Assembly: GCA_934358955.1 (NCBI GenBank)
Contig: CAKRLC010000036.1
Location: 1-23,723 of the forward strand
Reading direction: 5' to 3'
Length of the DNA: 23,723 nucleotides
From: an uncultured Roseburia sp.
Lineage (GTDB): Bacteria; Bacillota; Clostridia; Lachnospirales; Lachnospiraceae
The position numbers and the translations under genes are program-made. The notes beneath the pieces were generated by a model that worked only from the letters and a program-made list of their open reading frames with translations, made no database searches and was not told the DNA's origin. This document shows positions 1 through 7,672 of this stretch, one piece after another; positions within the stretch are counted from its first letter, which is position 1, and each line of letters begins with the position of its first letter.

Positions 1-548
1 TAGCAGATTAATTTCAGCGTGAAATACTGATCTGTGGTAGCGAGTGTTTCTGATTTGACAACCATGTCCTGATAGCCTTCGTCCTGACTCTGGTTTTCTT
101 CAAATTCTGCGATCAGCTGGTCTGTGATCGTCTGGATCTCAGCATTGATCTCGGCGGTTGTCTTCTTTGCCTGTGAGGCAGCAGAAGTGCTAGTATCAGC
201 AGCTTCGGCGGAAACTGTCAGTTCCGGAACCTTAATATCAGCGTTGTTGTGTTCATCGGAATATTGATAGTCGCGGATCGTGACAACTTCTACAAATTTT
301 GATAAAAATGGAACCTGGCTCATAGCATAAGCTACGGATGGGGAAGTATTTGGAAGGATCAAAAGCATCAGTACAATAGATGCGGCCGCGGCAAGTGATG
401 CTTTCCATAAATGGGATAATTGCTGTTTCTGTCTGTCTTTTTTTGCCTGATTGATTTTATTTTTCATTTCTGATACCTGTCTTTCTGACATCGCGTGTGT
501 ATAATAGTCCTGTTTTAAATCATTTAAATTCTTTTTATTTGAATCCAT
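1..548 (-). CDS. rsiV: RsiV-like membrane anti-sigma factor (partial, C-terminus off the left edge)
   Basis: The minus strand reads open from an ATG at 546-548, preceded by an AGGAAAA ribosome site, to the window edge, giving 182 residues. A charged cytoplasmic segment (residues 1-47) is followed by one hydrophobic helix (about 49-66). Then comes a stretch reading VAYAMSQVPFLSKFVE (72-87), which closely resembles the corresponding region of Bacillus subtilis RsiV, where signal peptidase cleaves the anti-sigma factor. The external part that follows would be the DUF4163/DUF3298 region, which in RsiV binds lysozyme; only its beginning is visible. The gene lies 64 nt downstream of a SigV-like sigma gene on the same strand, the usual sigma/anti-sigma order. 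Inferred role: it holds the sigma factor at the membrane until envelope stress or lysozyme triggers proteolysis. The family call is fairly firm; the inducer is inferred from the homologue. Confidence 0.8.
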   Translation of the reverse strand, partial: MDSNKKNLNDLKQDYYTHAMSERQVSEMKNKINQAKKDRQKQQLSHLWKASLAAAASIVLMLLILPNTSPSVAYAMSQVPFLSKFVEVVTIRDYQYSDEHNNADIKVPELTVSAEAADTSTSAASQAKKTTAEINAEIQTITDQLIAEFEENQSQDEGYQDMVVKSETLATTDQYFTLKLIC

Positions 549-612
549 ACGAGTTTTCCTTTCTATACCTTTTTTTATTTCTCAAAAAATGATATTTAAA
601 TGTTCCATATTT

Positions 613-1092
613 CTACATAGAGCTGTCAAGCTTTATCCTGAGTTTTTGCAGACCGCGGTATAGCCGGCTTTTTACAGTGCTTAAGTTTTCCTCTGTGATA
701 TCTGCAATCTCCTCGAGCTTTAAGTCTTCAAAAAATTTTAACTTGATGACGGTCTGTTCCTTTGGTGGGAGTGCGTCTAGTGCACGGGCAAGATCGATAT
801 TTTCGTAAGTGTCTTCTGTCGGTATTTCCTCAGATAAAGGATTGGAAATATCCGTCCGGTTCTGATGATAAATTTCATTTAGCATAATGCGGTAGACCCA
901 GGTGGATGCAAAATTTATATTTTTCAGCTGCCCGCTGTTTTTGATCGCTTTGTAGGCACCGTTTTGCACGATGTCACCGGCATCTGCATCGTTATGCGTA
1001 TAACTGCAGGCGAGGCGATAATATTGATTGTATTTTTTTAAAAGCAAAGCTTCTACAGCCGCCTCTTTTGCTTTCTTTGATGTCTGTAGCAC
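613..1092 (-). CDS. sigV: ECF-type RNA polymerase sigma factor, SigV-like
   Basis: This is an extracytoplasmic-function sigma factor of 159 residues, usual for the family. Region 2 covers roughly residues 15-80, with the core-binding segment around DAGDIVQNGAYKAIK. Region 4 covers about 100-155, with FFEDLKLEEIADITEENLSTVKSRLYRGL, which strongly resembles B. subtilis SigV; no region 3 is present. I chose a GTG start at 1092 rather than the upstream ATG at 1149. The GTG has an AAAGGAGG ribosome site 10 nt upstream. The ATG lies inside a convincing promoter (1132-1159), so a transcript from that promoter would not include it. The protein would direct transcription of envelope-stress genes and probably of its own operon with the anti-sigma gene at 548. 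The pair is transcribed away from the transport locus and is probably unrelated to it. Confidence 0.88.
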   Translation of the reverse strand: MLQTSKKAKEAAVEALLLKKYNQYYRLACSYTHNDADAGDIVQNGAYKAIKNSGQLKNINFASTWVYRIMLNEIYHQNRTDISNPLSEEIPTEDTYENIDLARALDALPPKEQTVIKLKFFEDLKLEEIADITEENLSTVKSRLYRGLQKLRIKLDSSM

Positions 1093-1131
1093 GGAAAAGC
1101 TTCCTCCTTTGTAAATCGTTCTGATAATTAG

Positions 1132-1159
1132 ATTATATAAGATATCCAAAAAGTTTCAA
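1132..1159 (-). promoter_or_regulatory. Promoter of the sigma/anti-sigma operon
   Basis: On the minus strand a TTGAAA box (1154-1159) is separated by 16 nt from TATAAT (1132-1137), a good vegetative promoter. The upstream box also reads TGAAAC, the hallmark of ECF-sigma -35 elements, which would fit autoregulation. The -10 is, however, TATAAT rather than an ECF CGTC-type box. Transcription would start near 1125, about 30 nt before the GTG start. Confidence 0.6.
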
Positions 1160-1221
1160 AAAAAATCTTTTTTTCGAAAGTCGCAGGACAGGAAGTCTGT
1201 TATACTTATATATAGTGTAGC

Positions 1222-1442
1222 GGTCAAAAAGTCAGATTATTTTATCTGTGAGGTCAGGTTGTACAACAGAAGTATTCCAGGTTTCATTGTGCAAAACATT
1301 CCGATGAGCCTCTGAAAGCGTGAATCGTGTTCAGCAGAGGCTTCCACGATTCATGAGTCTCATCTGCATTGCACAAAGAGAAACTTGGAATACTTCTGTT
1401 GTACAACCTGGCAATAAAGGTTTTGAATCTGACTTTTTGATC
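1222..1442. repeat. Large palindromic repeat element (MITE-like or folding RNA)
   Basis: This block is an almost complete inverted repeat without coding potential. Outer arms 1224-1238 and 1426-1440 match 15/15. Inner arms 1255-1285 and 1380-1410 match 30/31. Further in, 1287-1294 pairs with 1369-1376, 1303-1308 with 1359-1364, and 1321-1329 with 1345-1353, around a 15-nt centre. An alternative inner pairing joins 1308-1314 to 1335-1341. A convincing target-site duplication is not visible and there is no T-tract, so it is neither a proven MITE nor a standard terminator. It sits between the divergent sigma operon and the sensor kinase, ending 55 nt before the kinase start. Its centre resembles 21625-21668. 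Confidence 0.8.
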
Positions 1443-1497
1443 TTAAGGTTATAGATAGAGTTATTTTCATTACCTGCGATATAAGGAGAATAGCCTC

Positions 1498-3198
1498 ATG
1501 AAAACGTCCTTCGTAAAAAAAACAATTCATATGATGGCGATCCAGTGTGTTCTTTTACTGGTCGTCTTTTTCTCATATCTGATCCTTTCCTATCGGACTG
1601 CAGCAGAGGGACTGGAACAGAATATGTATAATTTGATGCAAATTTATGGGAAAGAACTGGAAAATAAAATAGACAATGCAGATATGCTTTTTAAAAGTCT
1701 GATTTATAAAAATACAGATTATGATATACTGCAGAGCCCTAACAGTAACGAGCGTTACTATGCTTCCATGCGGATCAATAACTTTTTAGAGGAGCAGACC
1801 GCTTACGATCATTATATTGATGCGGTTATGATGGCAGAGAATGAATATGGGATGTGTCTTGATTATGAAAATATATCGATGTCTTATAAAGAAAGAGAAG
1901 CGCTGCGTAAGTATACCTTACAGTCAGCGGGAAAAGAACGGGTGAAAGCGCAGTGGAGAATAGAAGAGATCGGTCAGAAAAAGTACGTCTGTAAAATCAA
2001 TGTCTGGCAGGGAAAGGCGGTAGGAGTCTTTATTTCTGTAGACAGTTTTATGAAAAATGCATCGGAAAGTGATTTTGAAAAAGTAACGCTTCTGTTGACG
2101 GATCAGGACAATGTGATCGGTGGAATGTATGGAAATCAGCTTTCCGGAGCCATACCGGGACAGATATGGGACCAGTCTGTGAAAAATGCGCAGGGAGTCA
2201 GATATGAGTTAGCAGGCGGAAAGCTATATGCGTATGGCTATATCAGTAATTCAGAAATTGTTGGACAGATACGATTAAATATGGTATTAATGATGCTGGT
2301 GATTCTGATCCTGGTGGGATTTTCCGTGTTGGCGATCAACTATCTGAGAAGAGAGATCCTTGTTCCGATGAGCCATATGCGAAAAAGCATGGAGGAAATG
2401 CGCGACGGAGATTATACATTAAGGATTCAGGAAGATTACAGCAATCAGGAATTTACATTATTAAAAGATAACTTTAACCGTCTGATGGATGAGATTGTCG
2501 GTTTAAAGATCGAAAGCTATGAGAAACAGATCGACCTGCAGGAGACCGAACTGAAATGTGTGCGTTTGCAGATACGGCCGCATTTCTTCTTAAATGCATT
2601 AACGACGGTTTCGAGTCTCAGCCAGCAGGCAAAAAATAAAGAGATCGAACAATACATTGCAGCGTTGTCCAAAAATATCCGCTATATGTTCCGGTCTGGG
2701 CTGCATACTGTCACATTAGGTGAGGAGATGCGGCATGTGGAGAACTACTTCGAGATGCAGGAATTAAAATATCCAAACTGCGTCTTCTATTTTTCCGATG
2801 TGCCAAAAGAGCTTGAAGACTGGCGCATTCCGCAGATGCTGGTACATACGATCATCGAGAATGAGTATAAATATGCGGTGTCAGTGGACAGTGTTCTTAC
2901 GATACTGATCAAGGCAAGTCTGACTGTGCGGCAGGGAGAAAAAATGCTCATGCTTGAGATTGAAGATGACGGAAAGGGCTATCCGGAAGACTTCCTGAAA
3001 GAATTTGCAGAAAAGGAAGATACATCCGGGCAGACCGGACAGCGTGTCGGCTTAAAGAGTGTGCGTCGGATGCTCGAACTGATGTATGAGCGTGAGGATC
3101 TCTTTTCTATCGAAAACATTGCCCCACATGGCTGCAAGAACATATTTTTCATTCCGGCTCATGCCCTGCATGAGATCTCGGAGGCAAGCCAAAGGTGA
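1498..3198 (+). CDS. YesM-like membrane sensor histidine kinase (module A)
   Basis: Sensor kinase of the YesM/LytS-like class, 566 residues, a usual length. Order: N-terminal membrane segment (about 9-31), extracellular sensory region (32-259), second membrane segment (about 260-283), HAMP linker (284-337), His_kinase domain with phospho-acceptor His362 in QIRPHFFLNAL, then an ATPase domain. The N-box has Asn455, but the segment reads ENEYKYAV where relatives have EN-A-x-K-H-A. The second kinase in this window reads ENAFKHAR there. The glycine boxes look intact (DDGKGYP and VGLKSVRRML). Start: ATG after an AAGGAG site. It should phosphorylate the AraC-type regulator at 3420, although a 221-nt structured gap separates the two genes. 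The sensed ligand is probably linked to the module A importer, by analogy with related loci. The N-box changes could reduce kinase activity. Confidence 0.9.
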   Translation: MKTSFVKKTIHMMAIQCVLLLVVFFSYLILSYRTAAEGLEQNMYNLMQIYGKELENKIDNADMLFKSLIYKNTDYDILQSPNSNERYYASMRINNFLEEQTAYDHYIDAVMMAENEYGMCLDYENISMSYKEREALRKYTLQSAGKERVKAQWRIEEIGQKKYVCKINVWQGKAVGVFISVDSFMKNASESDFEKVTLLLTDQDNVIGGMYGNQLSGAIPGQIWDQSVKNAQGVRYELAGGKLYAYGYISNSEIVGQIRLNMVLMMLVILILVGFSVLAINYLRREILVPMSHMRKSMEEMRDGDYTLRIQEDYSNQEFTLLKDNFNRLMDEIVGLKIESYEKQIDLQETELKCVRLQIRPHFFLNALTTVSSLSQQAKNKEIEQYIAALSKNIRYMFRSGLHTVTLGEEMRHVENYFEMQELKYPNCVFYFSDVPKELEDWRIPQMLVHTIIENEYKYAVSVDSVLTILIKASLTVRQGEKMLMLEIEDDGKGYPEDFLKEFAEKEDTSGQTGQRVGLKSVRRMLELMYEREDLFSIENIAPHGCKNIFFIPAHALHEISEASQR

Positions 3199-3282
3199 CA
3201 TCAGGTAATTACGAGACTTGGCATTAACGTAAATGGATTGGGAAAATTTTTCAGAAGCATAAGAAGACATTGAGGAGCCGCC

Positions 3283-3321
3283 GGTCCTTAGAAGGCATCA
3301 AGTTGATGGCTTCTTAGTACC
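3283..3321 (+). repeat. Long hairpin in the kinase-regulator gap
   Basis: The arms 3283-3299 and 3305-3321 can fold into a nearly continuous hairpin with a very short loop and three or four mismatches; its core pairs 3290-3294 with 3310-3314 and 3296-3300 with 3304-3308. It is followed by a GC-rich stretch (about 3322-3348) in which AGCG or GAGCG recurs four times. There is no T-tract, so termination is not supported. The remainder of the 3199-3419 gap has no convincing gene. Confidence 0.55.
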
Positions 3322-3351
3322 GCTGCGAGCGACGCATAGCGAGAGCGTGTC

Positions 3352-3402
3352 TTCGTTGATTTTGTTTATTTCTCACAATCTTCACAGTGTGAATTCAACG
3401 AA
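3352..3402 (+). promoter_or_regulatory. Nested dyads upstream of the response regulator gene
   Basis: An 8-bp inverted repeat (TTCGTTGA at 3352-3359, TCAACGAA at 3395-3402) encloses a 13-nt palindrome (TTCACAGTGTGAA, 3381-3393). The group ends 17 nt before the regulator ATG and just before its AAGGAG ribosome site. It could be an operator or a leader hairpin controlling translation; the sequence does not decide between them. Confidence 0.4.
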
Positions 3403-3419
3403 TAACAAGGAGAACCTAC

Positions 3420-4997
3420 ATGCACGTATTAATTGTAGATGATGATATCGCAACCGTAGATGTCATAAAAAATACAGTCAACTGGAAAAATCTTGGCGTG
3501 GCAGAGGTTTTTACGGCTTATAATATTGCAAATGCAAAAAGAATCCTGACAGAAAATGCAATTGATATCATTATCAGTGACATTGAAATGCCACAGGGAT
3601 CCGGGCTGGATCTGCTGGAATGGTTCCGCAGGGAGGAGCTGTCCGGAGAATTTTTGCTTCTGACCTGTCATGAAAACTTTGATTATGCAACGTATGCGAT
3701 CAAATACCGGGCATCGGAATATCTGCTCAAACCATTTGATGTGAATGTGATGGAAGCAGCATTAAGAAAGATGATCCAGAAAATAAGAAAGGATCATCAG
3801 CTGATTGAGAACAGTGAGTATGGAAAGTGGGTAAGGGAGAACCAGAGACAGCTTCAGATCTCATTTTGGAATCAGCTTCTGACCGGGCATATTGCAGGGA
3901 AAAAAGATATTATTTTACAGGAAATAAAGAACCGAAGACTGGACATTGAATCGGATATGCCGTATTGCCTTATCATATCAAAAATAACTGGTCTGGAAAA
4001 AGACAAAGAGAAAATGAATCCGGATCTCATGCTATTCATTATGGAAAATATCCATTCAGAAATATTGTGCGGTAAGCCGGATAATGATTCTGTTGTTTCA
4101 ATGGATTTCAAGGAATATTATGTGTTTGTTACGGTTTGCCGGATAAACAGGACAGAAGATATAAAAGAACAGTGCGAAGAGCTGAAAAAGGATTTTCGAA
4201 GTCTCTTTTCGGCAGAAATGACGATCTGTATCAGCAGAAGCTGTAATATACAGGAGTTTTATGATACGTTCCACCGGGATTTAAATTTGATCGAAGGGAA
4301 TGTTGGATATTACGGTTCCTGTTTTCATGAGGAAGACAGTGCGGACATAGCGCGTGCATCCCAGGCTGTCCTCGAATTTGAAAAGCTGGAGGATTTCCTG
4401 GAAAACAGAAAGAAAATGGAGTTTTTGAGCTATCTGAAAGGTCAGTTGAGTGATCTTTCCTATCGGAAGCTGTTGAATGAGCATGTGCTGAAGCAGGGCA
4501 AGGAGGAAATCCTTCAGGCTGTTTATACATATCTTGGAAAAAAGGAGATCCCGGCATCCGGCCTGTTTTTAAATGTGGATCTGATTTCGCTGGGACAGAA
4601 GGCGCCGCAGTCCGTGATCAATATGATCCGATGGACGACCTTTTTGATCGACTGTACTTACGAGTATGAAGAGAAGGTCCAGAAGCAGTATACGCTGGGG
4701 GAGAAGATCAATCAGTATATTAAACAGCATTATAGCGAAGATATCGGAAGAACTGAGCTTGCAGAGCAATTCCACCTGGCGCCGGAGTATCTGTCAAAAA
4801 CATATAAAAAACAGATGGGAGTCAGCATAAAGGATACGATCGCTGAGTACCGGATTGAGGAAGCAAAGCGTCTTTTAGAGCGCGGAGAGCGTGTCAGTGA
4901 TGTGGCAGAGAAAGTTGGGTTTGATAATTTTACATACTTTTCTACTACGTTTAAGAAATATACCGGGGTTTCCCCGAACCAATATCGGAAAAAATAG
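3420..4997 (+). CDS. YesN-like response regulator with AraC DNA-binding domain (module A)
   Basis: Response regulator of 525 residues. The receiver domain (1-120) has acidic residues Asp7-Asp9, phospho-acceptor Asp54 in IISDIEMPQ, and the conserved Lys104 in YLLKPFD. A long linker region (about 130-420) is typical of YesN-type regulators. The C-terminal 100 residues form an AraC-type pair of helix-turn-helix motifs, ending in the signature YRIEEAKRLLERGERVSDVA followed by GFDNFTYFSTTFKKYTGVSPNQYR. Start: ATG with an AAGGAG site. It probably receives phosphate from the kinase at 1498 and activates the binding-protein gene that starts 112 nt downstream after a terminator. The partner and target are inferred from position and from the behaviour of related YesMN systems. 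Confidence 0.92.
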   Translation: MHVLIVDDDIATVDVIKNTVNWKNLGVAEVFTAYNIANAKRILTENAIDIIISDIEMPQGSGLDLLEWFRREELSGEFLLLTCHENFDYATYAIKYRASEYLLKPFDVNVMEAALRKMIQKIRKDHQLIENSEYGKWVRENQRQLQISFWNQLLTGHIAGKKDIILQEIKNRRLDIESDMPYCLIISKITGLEKDKEKMNPDLMLFIMENIHSEILCGKPDNDSVVSMDFKEYYVFVTVCRINRTEDIKEQCEELKKDFRSLFSAEMTICISRSCNIQEFYDTFHRDLNLIEGNVGYYGSCFHEEDSADIARASQAVLEFEKLEDFLENRKKMEFLSYLKGQLSDLSYRKLLNEHVLKQGKEEILQAVYTYLGKKEIPASGLFLNVDLISLGQKAPQSVINMIRWTTFLIDCTYEYEEKVQKQYTLGEKINQYIKQHYSEDIGRTELAEQFHLAPEYLSKTYKKQMGVSIKDTIAEYRIEEAKRLLERGERVSDVAEKVGFDNFTYFSTTFKKYTGVSPNQYRKK

Positions 4998-5025
4998 AGA
5001 ATCTTTGCCGGATTCTCTTTTTTTT
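4996..5025 (+). terminator. Rho-independent terminator after the response regulator
   Basis: An 8-bp stem (AGAGAATC 4996-5003, GATTCTCT 5011-5018) with a 7-nt loop is followed by a seven-T run. The left arm overlaps the regulator's TAG stop. It separates the two-component genes from the transporter operon. Confidence 0.85.
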
Positions 5026-5036
5026 GAAAATTAATA

Positions 5037-5091
5037 TCCTGTTTTTAAAAGAAAGCAGGAATTGTTTTTGATAAATTAAGAGTATCAAAAA
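5037..5091 (+). promoter_or_regulatory. Two dyads in the leader of the binding-protein gene
   Basis: The 112-nt gap before the binding-protein gene carries two inverted repeats. One is 5037-5045 with 5052-5060 (9 bp with one G-U). The other is a perfect TTTTTGATA (5065-5073) with TATCAAAAA (5083-5091), 9-nt loop. The second ends 3 nt before the GAGGAGG ribosome site. It could be the regulator's operator or an mRNA hairpin that modulates translation or stability. No textbook -35/-10 pair stands out, which fits an activator-dependent promoter. Confidence 0.4.
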
Positions 5092-5109
5092 AAGAGGAGG
5101 ATTTTTTCT

Positions 5110-6651
5110 ATGAAAAACAAAAGAGTTCTGGCAGCTTTATTAATAGCTGCAATGACAGTAGGCCTCACTGCATGTGGAGGAAGTTCTGATTCTAACGGAT
5201 CTGCCGCTGGAACAGAGACCGGAAGCACAAAAGCAGATGGAAGCTACGATCAGGTTACTTATGCATACTGCACATTTAATAATATTCCAACAGAGGAAGA
5301 CTTAGATGTTGTAGAAGAAGCAATTAATGAGATCACAAGAGAGAAGATCGGTGTGGAAGTTACATTACAGCCAATGGCAATCTCAGATTACTCCAGTAAA
5401 GTAAGTCTTGCTTTACAGGGTGGAGAGAAAATCGATATCTATGAATCTCTTGGTGATTTTAATAACTATGTATCTACTGATATGACATATGAATTAAACG
5501 ATTTATTAGATGAATATGGACAGGGAATCAAGGAGACGGTTGGAGATGACTGGCTTGCAGCCTGCACATCCGAAGGCACAATCTATGGTGTACCAACAAT
5601 GAAACCGGTTGCATTAACTCCAATGGTAATTTACAGAGAGGATATTGCGGAAGAACTTGGACTGGATATGAGCTCTGTTAATTCGATCGAAGATGTGACA
5701 GACATTTTAAAACAGGTGAAGGAAGCTTATCCGGATATGATCCCACTTGCACCGGTACAGACAGGTCAGATCGGTCTTGACGCTACCTGGGGAGATGTTG
5801 ATTACCTGACAGATGATATGTTCTCTCCAAAAGGTGTGTTAATGGGGGATGATCTTACAGTAACAGATTTATATTCTACAGATATCTATAAAGAGAGATG
5901 TGAGTTAGTAAGAAGCTGGTACAATGATGGTCTTGTAATGCAGGATGCAGCAACAACGACAACAGCTGCAGCTGAGGCAATGAGCTCAGGTAATTACTTC
6001 TGTTACATTGCTGCATACAGCTATCCGGAAGCTGATACAGCAGCATCCTTAGAGGCTCAGTGCGGCGGATATCCGATCGGTGCAAAAATGATCGGTGATG
6101 CTTATCTTTCTACCGGTGATTTAAATGCAGTCAGCTGGATGATCGCTTCCACAACAGATGTTCCGGAAGCTGCTATGAAGTTCTTAAATCTTACTTATAC
6201 AGATGCAGATGTCATCAACTTACTGATCTATGGTATCGAAGGAAGAGATTATGTAAAGAACGATGACGGAACAGTTTCCTATCCGGAAGGAGAGGACTCT
6301 ACAACTGTACCTTATACAGCACAGTTAAGCTGTGGAACATTAGGAAACTACTTCTTAATGTATTGCTTAGAGGGAACAGACCCGGCATCCCTTGACTGGG
6401 AATTAGAGCAGAACAAGACTGCTAAGACATCTCCTGCAATGGGATTCACCTTTGATTCCAGCAGTGTGAAGACACAGTATACAGCAGTAAGCAATGTTAT
6501 CAAACAGTATATGCCTGGATTAAACTGCGGAAGCTTAGATCCGGATACAGAAATTGAAAAATTTGTAAAAGCATTGAATGATGCTGGATACCAGGATATT
6601 TTAAATGCAAAACAGGAGCAGTTAGATGCCTGGGCTGCACAGCAGAAATAA
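5110..6651 (+). CDS. ABC importer solute-binding lipoprotein, LplA/YtcQ type (module A)
   Basis: Extracellular substrate-binding lipoprotein of 513 residues. A short basic N-terminus and hydrophobic core end in the lipobox LTAC with Cys22 as the lipid-modified residue. A Ser/Gly/Thr-rich linker follows to about residue 42. The mature protein has the length and C-terminal pattern of the LplA group, with a DUF3502-like tail: GFTFDSSSVKTQYTAV and then a closing AKQEQLDAWAAQQK. Start: ATG preceded by GGAGG. It would capture the substrate at the cell surface and deliver it to the two permeases encoded next. It is clearly paralogous to the protein at 11200, which has the same length class and the same closing motif, so the two importers may take related compounds. 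The substrate cannot be read from the sequence; the family usually carries oligosaccharides or glycosides. Confidence 0.92.
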   Translation: MKNKRVLAALLIAAMTVGLTACGGSSDSNGSAAGTETGSTKADGSYDQVTYAYCTFNNIPTEEDLDVVEEAINEITREKIGVEVTLQPMAISDYSSKVSLALQGGEKIDIYESLGDFNNYVSTDMTYELNDLLDEYGQGIKETVGDDWLAACTSEGTIYGVPTMKPVALTPMVIYREDIAEELGLDMSSVNSIEDVTDILKQVKEAYPDMIPLAPVQTGQIGLDATWGDVDYLTDDMFSPKGVLMGDDLTVTDLYSTDIYKERCELVRSWYNDGLVMQDAATTTTAAAEAMSSGNYFCYIAAYSYPEADTAASLEAQCGGYPIGAKMIGDAYLSTGDLNAVSWMIASTTDVPEAAMKFLNLTYTDADVINLLIYGIEGRDYVKNDDGTVSYPEGEDSTTVPYTAQLSCGTLGNYFLMYCLEGTDPASLDWELEQNKTAKTSPAMGFTFDSSSVKTQYTAVSNVIKQYMPGLNCGSLDPDTEIEKFVKALNDAGYQDILNAKQEQLDAWAAQQK

Positions 6652-6685
6652 AACAGAGTAACACAGTTTAACACATATCAAAAGG

Positions 6686-6707
6686 CTGCCGCATGAAAAT
6701 GCGGCAG
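6686..6707 (+). promoter_or_regulatory. Intercistronic hairpin between binding protein and permease
   Basis: A perfect 9-bp GC-rich stem (CTGCCGCAT 6686-6694, ATGCGGCAG 6699-6707) has a GAAA tetraloop. It is followed only by TTCT, so it is at best a leaky terminator. Such hairpins commonly stabilise the upstream message or lower downstream expression, giving more binding protein than permease. The module B operon lacks one at the equivalent point. Confidence 0.6.
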
Positions 6708-6729
6708 TTCTACAGAAATGGAGAATAGA

Positions 6730-7659
6730 ATGGAAAAGGCAATTGCAAAAAGCAAAAAAAGAAAATTTAAAAATCTGCCGCTCTTTATGATTGCGCTGCC
6801 GGGAATTATCTACTTATTGATCAATAATTATGTGCCAATGTTTGGTATTTTCCTGGCATTTAAGAATTATAGTCTTAGAAAAGGTGTATTCGGAAGTGAC
6901 TGGTGCGGTCTTCAGAATTTCCAGTTTCTGTTCAAGACCAAAGATGCCTGGATTATGACTAGAAACACAATTTTATATAATGTGGCTTTCATTATTATCG
7001 GAACGATTGTTGCAATTGCAATTGCTGTTATGATGTGTGAGCTTGGGAAAAAAACACGAGTTAAATTTTTCCAGGCAGCATTGCTTTTGCCGAACCTGTT
7101 ATCCTGGGTTGTTATTGGATTCATAGCCTATGCATTTTTAAATGCAGATACCGGATTTATTAATAAAACAATCCTTGCAGGACTTGGATTAGACCCGGTA
7201 TCGTGGTATTCCTACACCGGAGCATGGCCGGCCATTTTGATCATCGTAAATCTCTGGAAGAACATGGGATATCAGTCGATTGTTTATATGGCAAGTATTT
7301 CCGGTATTGATAAATCTATTTATGAAGCAGCAGCGATCGATGGTGCGACCAAAATGCAGCAGATTTTCAGAATTACACTGCCAATGTTAAAACCAACGGT
7401 TATCACATTGACCTTAATGTCAGTCGGAAGAATCTTCTACTCTGACTTTGGTCTGTTCTATCAGGTACCACAGAACTCAGGCGCATTATTTAATGTAACA
7501 CAGACCATTGATACCTACGTATACCGTGGATTGATGGAATTAAATGATGTTGGTATGTCAGCAGCAGCCGGACTCTATCAGTCATTAGTTGGATTTGCTC
7601 TTGTACTGATCGCAAATGGTATCGTACGTAAAGTAGATTCTGAAAACGCATTATTCTAG
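6730..7659 (+). CDS. ABC importer permease, LplB type (module A)
   Basis: Inner-membrane permease of about 309 residues with six expected membrane helices. The first helix spans roughly the segment FMIALPGIIYLLINNYVPMF. The cytoplasmic EAA loop, which contacts the ATPase, reads EAAAIDGATKMQQIFRITLP. I place the start at the ATG at 6730, which has GGAGA (6720-6724) 5 nt upstream. An in-frame ATG at 6718 would add four residues but has no ribosome site. The gene follows the binding protein after a hairpin and precedes the second permease by 13 nt. It forms the membrane channel as a heterodimer with the product of 7673. No ATPase gene is nearby, so a shared MsmX-type ATPase is expected. Confidence 0.9.
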   Translation: MEKAIAKSKKRKFKNLPLFMIALPGIIYLLINNYVPMFGIFLAFKNYSLRKGVFGSDWCGLQNFQFLFKTKDAWIMTRNTILYNVAFIIIGTIVAIAIAVMMCELGKKTRVKFFQAALLLPNLLSWVVIGFIAYAFLNADTGFINKTILAGLGLDPVSWYSYTGAWPAILIIVNLWKNMGYQSIVYMASISGIDKSIYEAAAIDGATKMQQIFRITLPMLKPTVITLTLMSVGRIFYSDFGLFYQVPQNSGALFNVTQTIDTYVYRGLMELNDVGMSAAAGLYQSLVGFALVLIANGIVRKVDSENALF

Positions 7660-7672
7660 GAGGGGCAGAGAT

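Noticed and set aside
1093..1149. Upstream ATG start for the sigma factor
   Set aside because: It overlaps the -10/-35 region of a good promoter and has no ribosome site; the GTG at 1092 has a strong GGAGG.
1222..1442. CRISPR array or insertion sequence
   Set aside because: There are no regularly spaced direct repeats, no transposase frame and no clear target-site duplication; the structure is one palindrome.
3283..3321. Rho-independent terminator between kinase and regulator
   Set aside because: The hairpin is long but not followed by a T-tract.
4231..4557. Minus-strand frames inside the response regulator gene and similar ones throughout the window
   Set aside because: They are shadows of convincingly assigned plus-strand genes and lack ribosome sites or domain-like sequence.
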